In this document: piece by piece, positions 1-5,283 of the stretch
How positions within the stretch are numbered: position 1 is the first letter of the stretch
Layout: each line of letters begins with the position of its first letter
NCBI GenBank assembly: GCA_900549295.1
Contig: URNG01000147.1
Coordinates: 1-6,018, forward strand
Origin: an uncultured Rhodocyclaceae bacterium
GTDB taxonomy: Bacteria > Pseudomonadota > Gammaproteobacteria > Burkholderiales > Rhodocyclaceae
Length of the DNA stretch: 6,018 bases
Direction of reading: 5' to 3'
Translations under genes and position numbers: made by a program
The notes under the pieces: model-generated
Told to the model about the DNA's origin: nothing
Database searches by the model: none
The model's input: the letters and a program-made list of their open reading frames with translations, nothing else

Positions 1-38
1 GGGGTTTGGGGAGCAATGGAACCAAAAACCAACGTAAG
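1..38 (+). repeat. 38-bp terminal inverted repeat (left end) of the Tn3-family element
   Basis: The repeat starts GGGGTTTGGGG, has an internal TGGAACCAAAAA block and ends ACGTAAG, exactly 38 bp long. This matches the Tn3 terminal repeat in length, in its GGGGT start, in its TGGAAC-AAAA core and in its CGT-AAG inner end. TnpA binds the inner part and cuts at the outer GGGG end. The partner copy, expected in inverted orientation as CTTACGT...CCCC, is not found elsewhere in the window and should lie beyond the resolvase gene. Bases 39-91, between the repeat and the merR stop codon, hold no gene that I can see. Confidence 0.9.
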
Positions 39-91
39 CTCTGAATCCCACCGTAAAGGGGCTTTCCGATCTCCAGCTCACCCGCCAGGCA

Positions 92-490
92 TTACTCTCT
101 GATCAGTGCCTCGATGATCGGGCAGATCGTTCCGCCGTCTCCCGCATCACATTGCTGCACCAGTTCGCCTAACAGTTGCTGCATGACGACCAAGTCGGCC
201 ATCTTCTGCTCGATCAACGCGAGCTTGCGTGCAGCCCGTGCTCGCGTTTCGGCACAGGCGCACGACTCATCCAGCGTCAGCAGTCCACCGACTTCCGAGA
301 GCGTGAAACCCAGCGCCTGAGCCCGCTTGATGAAACGCAGTCGCTTCACCATGTCCACCGGATAGCGCCGATGGCCACCCAAGGGTTTGGCTGGTTCATC
401 CAGCAGCCCGCGTCGCTGGTAGTAGCGGATCGTCTCGACGTTCACCCCGGCGGCGTCTGCCAGCTTGCCAATGGTCAGCTCTGTGGCCAT
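92..490 (-). CDS. merR: MerR, Hg(II)-responsive transcriptional regulator
   Basis: This is the metal-sensing repressor/activator of the mer operon. It binds the spacer of the merT promoter as a dimer and, with Hg(II) bound, twists the DNA to activate transcription. The N-terminus carries the MerR winged helix-turn-helix (LTIGKLADAAGVNVETIRYY, about residues 5-24, then GGHRRY). A long dimerisation helix follows. Numbering from the ATG at 490, the three mercury ligands are Cys79, Cys114 and Cys123. Their spacings of 35 and 9 residues equal those of Tn501 MerR (Cys82, Cys117, Cys126), which favours Hg(II) over Pb, Cu or Zn sensing. An extra Cys77 is present. The 132-aa length is slightly shorter than Tn501 MerR (144 aa). 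A GTG at 493 is in frame, but ATG 490 is better: GGAG at 497-500 lies six bases upstream of ATG and only three from GTG. It is transcribed divergently from merT and probably represses itself. Confidence 0.93.
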   Translation of the reverse strand: MATELTIGKLADAAGVNVETIRYYQRRGLLDEPAKPLGGHRRYPVDMVKRLRFIKRAQALGFTLSEVGGLLTLDESCACAETRARAARKLALIEQKMADLVVMQQLLGELVQQCDAGDGGTICPIIEALIRE

Positions 491-500
491 CACTTTCTCC

Positions 501-532
501 TTGATTCCGTACTTTGGTACGGAGTTTAGAAT
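501..532 (+). promoter_or_regulatory. merT promoter and MerR operator
   Basis: The -35 element is TTGATT (501-506) and the -10 is TAGAAT (527-532), with a 20-bp spacer. Inside the spacer is a perfect dyad, TCCGTAC (506-512), TTTG (513-516), GTACGGA (517-523). Its arms are nearly the same as the mer operator of Tn501/Tn21, which also places a CCGTAC/GTACGG dyad between suboptimally spaced -35 and -10 boxes. An over-long spacer (19-20 bp) is the hallmark of MerR-activated promoters. Choosing a 19-bp spacer would give a much poorer -10 (TTAGAA). A weak minus-strand -10 (TATTCT, 533-528) may drive merR, which would place its start inside the operator and fit autorepression. Confidence 0.88.
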
Positions 533-564
533 AGCACCTAGGCAATCAGGCTCAGGAGATGGGA

Positions 565-915
565 ATGGGGATGCAACTCACCGGGAAAGGCTCGCTGGTC
601 GCGAGTTCGCTGACCGCCATCGGTGCGTCGGTGTGCTGTGTCGGGCCACTGGTGCTGTTGGCACTCGGTGTCGGCGGTACGTGGGTGGGCGCTCTGACCA
701 TGATGGAGCCACTACGCCCCCTCTTCATCGGGTTGACTCTACTGTTCCTGGGATTGGCATTCCGCAAGCTCTACCTGGTGCCACAGGTTTGTACGCCAGG
801 TACACCCTGCGCCGATCCGCGCACGCTCGTGCGACAGCGACTCGTGTTCTGGATCGTCAGCGTGCTGCTGCTCGGCCTATTGGCCGTGCCGTGGCTCGCC
901 CCGCTGTTCTACTGA
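565..915 (+). CDS. merT: MerT, inner-membrane Hg(II) importer
   Basis: MerT is a three-helix inner-membrane protein that takes Hg(II) from periplasmic MerP and passes it to the cytoplasm. From the ATG at 565 the protein is 116 aa, the family's usual length. The Cys pairs then fall at 24/25 (SVCCVGP, in the first membrane helix) and 76/82 (VCTPGTPC, on the cytoplasmic loop), the same numbers as canonical MerT. Membrane helices are near residues 10-35, 50-70 and 93-114. Three in-frame ATGs occur at 559, 565 and 571. AGGAG at 554-558 directly abuts 559 but sits six bases before 565, so 565 is the chosen start. All four functional cysteines are present. It is the first gene of the induced operon, 12 bp before merP. 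Confidence 0.94.
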   Translation: MGMQLTGKGSLVASSLTAIGASVCCVGPLVLLALGVGGTWVGALTMMEPLRPLFIGLTLLFLGLAFRKLYLVPQVCTPGTPCADPRTLVRQRLVFWIVSVLLLGLLAVPWLAPLFY

Positions 916-927
916 AGGAGATTAACC

Positions 928-1203
928 ATGCGCAAACTGCTGATCGCCGTGCTTTTCGCCTTGCCCTTCGTGGCGCTGGCGGCTCCCCCGAAAACCGTCA
1001 CGCTCGACGTGCAGAACATGACGTGCGGACTCTGTCCGATCACGGTCAAGAAGTCGCTGGAGAAGGTGTCCGGCGTGAGTGACGTCCAGGTCAATTTCGA
1101 CCAGAAGACGGCGACCGTCACCTACGATCCCGATAAGGCCCAGCCCGAGGCACTGACTGAGGCGACCGCGAACGCGGGATACCCCTCCACAGTGCAGAAG
1201 TGA
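928..1203 (+). CDS. merP: MerP, periplasmic Hg(II)-binding protein
   Basis: MerP is a small periplasmic mercury scavenger that delivers Hg(II) to MerT. The 91-aa product has a signal peptide (residues 1-18, basic MRK start, hydrophobic core, probable cleavage after VALA or ALAA). It then has a heavy-metal-associated (HMA) ferredoxin-like fold with the metal site NMTCGLCPITVKK, where Cys33 and Cys36 are the ligands. The motif matches the GMTCxxCPITVKK of classical MerP, and the family's GYPS ending is present (NAGYPSTVQK). AAGGAG at 915-920 overlaps the last base of the merT stop codon and is seven bases before the ATG, so the two genes are likely coupled. The ligands and length look normal and I see no sign of damage. 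Confidence 0.95.
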   Translation: MRKLLIAVLFALPFVALAAPPKTVTLDVQNMTCGLCPITVKKSLEKVSGVSDVQVNFDQKTATVTYDPDKAQPEALTEATANAGYPSTVQK

Positions 1204-1210
1204 GGTCACG

Positions 1211-1423
1211 ATGAGCGCCATTGTCCTTGAGTCCGTGCTGACTTGCCCGCGCTGCGGCTTCGCCAAGCCGGAAACCATGCCCACGGACGCCTGCCAGTTC
1301 TATTACGAGTGCAGCAACTGCAAGGCGCTGCTGCGCCCCAACCCAGGGGATTGCTGCGTTTTCTGTTCGTTCGGCTCGGTGAAGTGCCCGCCGATCCAGC
1401 AGCAGCTTGGGTGTTGCTCATAG
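1211..1423 (+). CDS. GDCCVxC-domain cysteine-rich small protein in the mer operon
   Basis: This 70-aa protein has 11 cysteines. Two CxxC knuckles (Cys12/15 and Cys34/37) look like a zinc-ribbon-type metal site. They are followed by GDCCVFCSFGSVKCPPIQ (Cys48, 49, 52, 59) and a terminal GCCS (Cys68/69). The motif identifies the GDCCVxC family, known in databases as a (seleno)protein family of unknown biochemistry, some members having selenocysteine. Here every position is an ordinary Cys codon and no in-frame TGA occurs. There is no signal peptide or membrane helix, so it is likely cytoplasmic. It starts seven bases after the merP stop with a weak GAGGT ribosome site at 1202-1206, so it is co-transcribed with merTP. 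I infer a role in holding or transferring Hg(II) entering through MerT; this is not shown. It takes the position merA often occupies. Confidence 0.85.
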   Translation: MSAIVLESVLTCPRCGFAKPETMPTDACQFYYECSNCKALLRPNPGDCCVFCSFGSVKCPPIQQQLGCCS

Positions 1424-1435
1424 CGTTTAGGGGGA

Positions 1436-4429
1436 TCACAGGTCGTCGTCTGGATTACGCAGTGGCCGCAGCTCGCCGCGCGCAACTTCTTCCGGTACCG
1501 CAAAGGAATACCGCCCGAGCATGTTGATGTGCTCGTAGATCAGCGGCGATAGCCGGGCCAAATCCTCTTCCAGCACTGGATAGCCGTGCTGCTTGAGCCG
1601 TTCCACGGCCGCCGTCATGTAGAGGGTGTTCCACAGCACGATGATGTTCACCACCAGGCCCAGAGCACCGAGCTGGTCTTCCTGGCCTTCGCGGTAGCGC
1701 TGGCGGAGCTCGCCGCGTTTGCCGTGGAACACGGCGCGGGCCAGGCTGTGCCGGCCTTCGCCTCGGTTCAACTGGGTCAGGGTGGCGCGGCGCTTGGACT
1801 CGTCGTCGATATAGGTCAACGTGTGCAGAGTCTTTTCGATCCGCCCGAATTCGGCCAGCGCCTGGGCCAGCCGGGTGGGTCTATCTCCCGTTTGCAGCGT
1901 GCGCATGATGCCAGTCGCCGGCACCCGGCCGAGTTTGAGCGAGCCGGCCAGGCGCAGCAGGTCGTCCCAGTGCTCGGCGATCAGGTCGAGTTTGACCGAC
2001 TGGCGGGCCAGCCCGTTGAGCTTGCCGTAGTCCGCGTCCGGGCGCGTGCGCCAGAAGCGGGTACCGCCGACATCGGCCAGCCGCGGACTGAAGTGGTAGC
2101 CAAGTAGGCGGAAGAGCCCGAACACCACATCGCTGTAGGCCCCGGTGTCGGTCATGATTTGCGTCGGCTGCAACTCGGTCTGCTGTTCCAGCACGACCGC
2201 CAGCAACACCAGGCTGTCGCGCAGCGTGCCGGGCACGGTGATGGCGTTGAGGCCGGAGAATTGGTCGGAAATCAGGTTGTACCAGGTGACACCCCGGCCG
2301 GTGCCGAAATACTTCGGATTGGGGCCGGCATGCACGGTGCGCACCGGTACGACGAAGCGCATGCCATCGGCGGAGGCGACCTCGCCGCCACCCCAGACTT
2401 GGGCCAGTTCCAGTTGGCTTTGCGCTCCGACCAGGATGGCGTTAGCCGCTGACAGGGTGTCGTCGCGGATATAATTCTGGCTGACCCAGGACAGCCGGTC
2501 ACGGCGCAGCGCCGGGTTGTCGGTGCGGATCAAGGGCTCCAGGCCGGTGTTGCAGGCCCCGCCCAACAGCACCGCGCAGAGGCTGGTGACCAGGTTGTCG
2601 GCGCGTGCATTGCGTTCGGAGACATGGGTGAAGGCCTCGGAAAAGCCAGTGCGGGCGGCGATTTCCAAGAGGATTTCCGGCAGATCGACACGCGGCATCA
2701 GGTCAGACACGGCCGCCCGCAGTTGCAGCAACGAGCAGGGCTCGTCCAGCTTGTCCAGCGCCCCGAGCGACAGTTCGGTCTTGCCCTCGGTGTTCTCGCT
2801 CAGTTGAATCGCCGGGTTGTCGGGCAGGCGCGCGGCTACTGCCAGCCAGGTTGCATCCAGCTCGACGGACAAGGCGTCCAGGGTGGTTTTGGCGTCGATG
2901 GTCAGGCCCAGTGACCGGCAGATGATCGGTCGCGCCGCCAGCCATTCGGCACCGTCGAGCAGGCCAAGGCGCGGGTCGGCATAGCGCCAACTGGGCGAGA
3001 CGAAGACATCGCGGCGGCGCAGGGCCGTGCGCAGCGCATCGAGCGTGCAGAACACATAGGCACCCATGTCGAGGGAGCCATCTTCGCGGGTGATGTGCTT
3101 CTGCCAAGCCTTGGCCACGATCTCCTGCGGCGCGTCATCCTCTGGCTTCCGGCGCGGCAGGTTCAGTTGCAGCCACTCCAGACTAGCCGCCACGCCCTTG
3201 CCGGCCGGGCTGAAGCCGAAGCGGATGTGCTTGAGCAGGTCGGGCAGGAAGCGGCGCACGCTGCGGTAGCGCGCTTCCAATGCAAGAAAATAGACGTCAT
3301 CTACCGGGCGGATCAGCGCGTTGACCTCTTCCAGGGCCTTTTCCAGGGTGGTCCTCGGCAGGTCGTTGAACAGCCGGGCGCGCACGTTGTCATCGCTGAT
3401 CGAGCTGTCCAGCACGACCTTGCACGCGGCGGCGAGCGTCGCGGCCGACCGATCCAGGTCTTTCAGGCTGCGCATGCGGGCTTTCTTGTCGGCCTTCTCC
3501 GCGTTGCTGAACAGGTCGCGCAGCAAGGCCTCCAGGACTTCCAGTGCGTCGTCGTGCGCAGTCGCCTCCAGGCAGAGTGCGAAGGCCACCAGTGTCGCCA
3601 TCCGCCGCGACGCCGGCAGCCGATTAATCGCGGTGACCTTGGCCGTGTTGGCGAAGCGGGCCAGGGCGGCGATACGGCTGGGAGGGATGTGCGCCGCCGC
3701 CGGCAAGGTGATGCCGATGCCGCGCACGTCATCGAGCCGGCGCAGTGCCCGAATCAACGCGGGGCCACTGACCATGACCGGGCCGGAGCGCAATTGATCC
3801 AGCCGGGAGCTGCGGTTGCCTTCGGCCACCGTCAGCAAGTCTTGCAGTTGCAATCGCTGTTCCTCAGTCACGCTGCGGCCCAGCGTAAACCAGAGGCGTT
3901 CTTCGACCCGACTGCGCAACTGGGCGATAAAGCGCTCTAGTTGAGACACACCAGGCAGGAGGACTTTCTGTGTGAACAGCCACGAGGTGGCTCGCTCAAA
4001 CAGCACTCCCGGCCGGTCGGTGCCCGTCCAGCAGAGGGCATACAGCCAGCGGCTCAAGCGAAAGCCGATGCCCGGATCGGTGAAATGACGATAGCCAAAG
4101 CGGTTCTGAATATCGGTGGCATGTATCCAGCGGCGATGATCGCTATAGCGCTGGAGGCAGTCGGGGTCTGGAATCGCCAGTTGTCGGCAAAGCACCTGCA
4201 GGACTTCCACCGGCACGGCGGCGGGCTTGTCCGGCAGAACGCCAACGAAGCGGACGGTGGTCAGCAGAACGGCATAACCCAGACGGTTATGGTTACCCCG
4301 CAGCACCTGGATGGCTTCACGGTCTTCATCGCTCAGGTGGAAGTAACGTTCCAGCTCTTCACGGCTGGGCGAATCAACATAGCGGCCAAAACCGTCGCGT
4401 TGCTCTTGAGTCAGAAAACCGACCGGCAT
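1436..4429 (-). CDS. tnpA: TnpA, Tn3-family DDE transposase
   Basis: This enzyme binds the 38-bp terminal repeats and drives replicative transposition, producing a cointegrate. The 997-aa length is normal for the family (about 985-1005 aa). The N-terminal third (about residues 1-165, MPVGFLTQEQRDGF start) is the repeat-binding region found in many Tn3 transposases. The C-terminal RNase-H-like Tn3 domain spans about 580-970. Likely catalytic acids are Asp688 (SADGMRF), Asp761 (MTDTGAY) and Glu891 (NRGEGRHSLAR). The 130-residue gap between the last two matches the family; Glu917 in GQEDQLGAL is a conserved but less likely choice. The reading frame is uninterrupted. The ATG is three bases after the toxin stop, and its only visible ribosome site (GAGG, 4444-4441) lies inside the toxin's last codons, so translation is probably coupled to the toxin gene. 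The 3' end converges on the GDCCVxC gene with 12 bases between stop codons and no evident terminator. Confidence 0.97.
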   Translation of the reverse strand: MPVGFLTQEQRDGFGRYVDSPSREELERYFHLSDEDREAIQVLRGNHNRLGYAVLLTTVRFVGVLPDKPAAVPVEVLQVLCRQLAIPDPDCLQRYSDHRRWIHATDIQNRFGYRHFTDPGIGFRLSRWLYALCWTGTDRPGVLFERATSWLFTQKVLLPGVSQLERFIAQLRSRVEERLWFTLGRSVTEEQRLQLQDLLTVAEGNRSSRLDQLRSGPVMVSGPALIRALRRLDDVRGIGITLPAAAHIPPSRIAALARFANTAKVTAINRLPASRRMATLVAFALCLEATAHDDALEVLEALLRDLFSNAEKADKKARMRSLKDLDRSAATLAAACKVVLDSSISDDNVRARLFNDLPRTTLEKALEEVNALIRPVDDVYFLALEARYRSVRRFLPDLLKHIRFGFSPAGKGVAASLEWLQLNLPRRKPEDDAPQEIVAKAWQKHITREDGSLDMGAYVFCTLDALRTALRRRDVFVSPSWRYADPRLGLLDGAEWLAARPIICRSLGLTIDAKTTLDALSVELDATWLAVAARLPDNPAIQLSENTEGKTELSLGALDKLDEPCSLLQLRAAVSDLMPRVDLPEILLEIAARTGFSEAFTHVSERNARADNLVTSLCAVLLGGACNTGLEPLIRTDNPALRRDRLSWVSQNYIRDDTLSAANAILVGAQSQLELAQVWGGGEVASADGMRFVVPVRTVHAGPNPKYFGTGRGVTWYNLISDQFSGLNAITVPGTLRDSLVLLAVVLEQQTELQPTQIMTDTGAYSDVVFGLFRLLGYHFSPRLADVGGTRFWRTRPDADYGKLNGLARQSVKLDLIAEHWDDLLRLAGSLKLGRVPATGIMRTLQTGDRPTRLAQALAEFGRIEKTLHTLTYIDDESKRRATLTQLNRGEGRHSLARAVFHGKRGELRQRYREGQEDQLGALGLVVNIIVLWNTLYMTAAVERLKQHGYPVLEEDLARLSPLIYEHINMLGRYSFAVPEEVARGELRPLRNPDDDL

Positions 4430-4432
4430 TGA

Positions 4433-4843
4433 TCACAGCACCTCGACGCAGAACACGGCGGGCGTGACGATCCGCGTGCGTTCGATGTGCCCGCGTTGCA
4501 GCAGGCCGGCGCGGCGATCACCGGTTACCAGGTAGTCCGCATCGCCCGCCAAGGCCATGGCCAGCAAAAACGAGTCATCCGGATCATCGGCTTCGACCTC
4601 GATGGTCAGGCGCTCCAGTACCACAGCCCGTTGCAGGTTATTGATCATGGCGCCCACCTTGGCGGGCTGTAGGATGGCCTGAAGCTTGGGATAGCGGCTG
4701 GCTCGACGAATTTCATCGAGTTGCATCCGCGAGGTCACCACCTCGAAACGCGCCGCCCGCCAGGCACGGTAGATCGCATCGGGCGCGCCATGTGGCGAGA
4801 TCAGGGCGCTGAACAGGATGTTGGTATCCAACACGACCCGCAT
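4433..4843 (-). CDS. PIN-domain toxin (ribonuclease) of a Tn3-associated toxin-antitoxin pair
   Basis: This 136-aa PIN-domain protein is a predicted Mg-dependent single-strand ribonuclease that would cut cellular RNA when free of antitoxin. It starts MRVVLDTNILFSAL, the PIN signature. Probable active-site acids are Asp6, Glu44 (QLDEIRR), Asp90 (in DDPDDSFLLAMA, with 87 and 89 nearby) and Asp109 (LVTGDRRAGLL). The pattern fits the PIN_3 type of putative toxins. The gene overlaps the antitoxin gene by one base (TGATG at 4845-4841) and ends three bases before tnpA. Its target RNA cannot be read from the sequence. All acidic residues are intact, so it is likely active. Confidence 0.88.
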   Translation of the reverse strand: MRVVLDTNILFSALISPHGAPDAIYRAWRAARFEVVTSRMQLDEIRRASRYPKLQAILQPAKVGAMINNLQRAVVLERLTIEVEADDPDDSFLLAMALAGDADYLVTGDRRAGLLQRGHIERTRIVTPAVFCVEVL

Positions 4844-5082
4844 CAGCGCTTACGTGCCCAGTCGAGCGCTTCGTCAACCGCGTTGGTCAATTCTGCCTCA
4901 CTCAGATGGGCGTTAGCGGCCTTGGCCTGCTCAGCGCTCAGCTCCAGGATGTGTGCCCGTACCGCTTCTTCGATGAAGCGCGACAGGTCGCCCTTACGGC
5001 CGCCGCCCTGGCTGGCCAGAAACATCCGAAGCGACTGGTCGGTGTCGGCCGAGACGGCGACATTCCAGCGAATGGTATTCAT
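4843..5082 (-). CDS. Ribbon-helix-helix antitoxin partner of the PIN toxin
   Basis: This is a 79-aa protein whose N-terminus (TIRWNVAVSADTDQSLRMFL, residues 3-22, then GGGRKGDLSRFIEEAVRAHIL) fits a ribbon-helix-helix DNA-binding domain of the RHH_6/Arc-like type. A beta strand near residues 3-10 is followed by two helices. The acidic and Ala-rich C-terminus (about 48-79, LSAEQAKAANAHLSEAEL) would wrap the toxin and block its active site. The start is well supported by GGAG (5092-5089) six bases before the ATG. As the first gene of the operon with toxin and tnpA, it probably represses its own promoter and hence the transposase. PIN/RHH pairs next to res are one of the toxin-antitoxin types reported in Tn3-family elements. 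Confidence 0.85.
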   Translation of the reverse strand: MNTIRWNVAVSADTDQSLRMFLASQGGGRKGDLSRFIEEAVRAHILELSAEQAKAANAHLSEAELTNAVDEALDWARKR

Positions 5083-5111
5083 AGCGTTCTCCGCTAATAG
5101 GTGTTTGTGTG

Positions 5112-5141
5112 TTTATACGCCAATCACAAAGGGCGATGCAA
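5112..5141 (-). promoter_or_regulatory. Candidate promoter for the antitoxin-toxin-tnpA operon
   Basis: On the minus strand a good -10 TATAAA (5117-5112) is preceded, 18 bases upstream, by a weak -35 TTGCAT (5141-5136). Transcription would start about 10 bases before the antitoxin ribosome site. The weak -35 suits a promoter under control by antitoxin or resolvase. The 28-bp dyad ends only two bases from the -35, so protein bound there could block it. It is predicted by eye only. Confidence 0.5.
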
Positions 5142-5143
5142 TG

Positions 5144-5171
5144 GTTCGACAAAACGAAGGTTTTGCCGAAC
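5144..5171. promoter_or_regulatory. 28-bp near-perfect dyad, candidate res subsite or operator
   Basis: The left arm GTTCGACAAAAC (5144-5155), a GAAG centre (5156-5159) and the right arm GTTTTGCCGAAC (5160-5171) pair at 11 of 12 positions. Its 28-bp length equals that of subsite I of classical Tn3/gamma-delta res sites, the crossover site. The centre AA is not the AT or TA seen in classical crossover sites, so it may instead be another resolvase subsite or an antitoxin operator. It lacks a T-run, so it is not a typical terminator. Confidence 0.6.
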
Positions 5172-5283
5172 TCTATCGAGGAATGGCTCGGTTCGTTAAG
5201 CTCCCCGCGCTACGGTTCAAATAACTGGTACGCTTAATCAAAGTTCAACTATTACTAACGTAGTCGAGTAAACAGTACTTTTG

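Larger units (their letters stand above)
5083..5283. other. Res/control region between antitoxin and resolvase genes
   Basis: This 201-bp gap is the only sizeable non-coding stretch in the window and lies between divergent tnpR and the antitoxin-toxin-tnpA operon, the usual place of res in Tn3-type elements. Besides the 28-bp dyad, GTTC-starting half-site-like words recur at 5191 (GTTCGTTAAG), 5215 (GTTCAAATAAC) and 5243 (GTTCAACTATTA). The second pairs loosely (6 of 10) with TTAATCAAAG at 5233-5242, again over 28 bp. Three binding subsites over about 100-120 bp are expected for res; only the first is convincing. I see no strong -35/-10 for tnpR and no Shine-Dalgarno before its ATG. Confidence 0.55.

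Noticed and set aside
39..91. A terminator hairpin after merR
   Set aside because: Only a short AAAG/CTTT stem is visible and no T-run follows on the minus strand, so it cannot be supported.
491..493. GTG start for merR at 493
   Set aside because: The ribosome site GGAG is only three bases away from it, versus six for the ATG at 490.
559..561. ATG 559 as the merT start
   Set aside because: AGGAG directly abuts it with no spacing; ATG 565 has ideal spacing and gives the canonical length and cysteine numbering.
465..1284. Alternative frames across merT and merP (465-1082 plus, 922-1284 minus)
   Set aside because: merT and merP in their own frames have all family motifs and good ribosome sites, and the alternative products look like nothing known.
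1211..1423. Selenocysteine in the GDCCVxC protein
   Set aside because: Some family members are selenoproteins, but this frame has only Cys codons and ends in TAG, with no in-frame TGA to recode.
1400..1470. A second, internal terminal repeat next to the tnpA 3' end
   Set aside because: GGGG at 1431 and GCGTTTAG at 1423-1430 look slightly repeat-like, but no 38-bp match with the TGGAAC-AAAA core exists there.
3095..3940. Long plus-strand open frame (281 aa) opposite tnpA, with others at 1586-2107 and 3941-4432
   Set aside because: They are antisense to an intact 997-aa transposase in GC-rich DNA, have repetitive Gln/Ala/Gly/Arg-rich products without recognisable domains, and lack ribosome sites. 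They are shadow frames.
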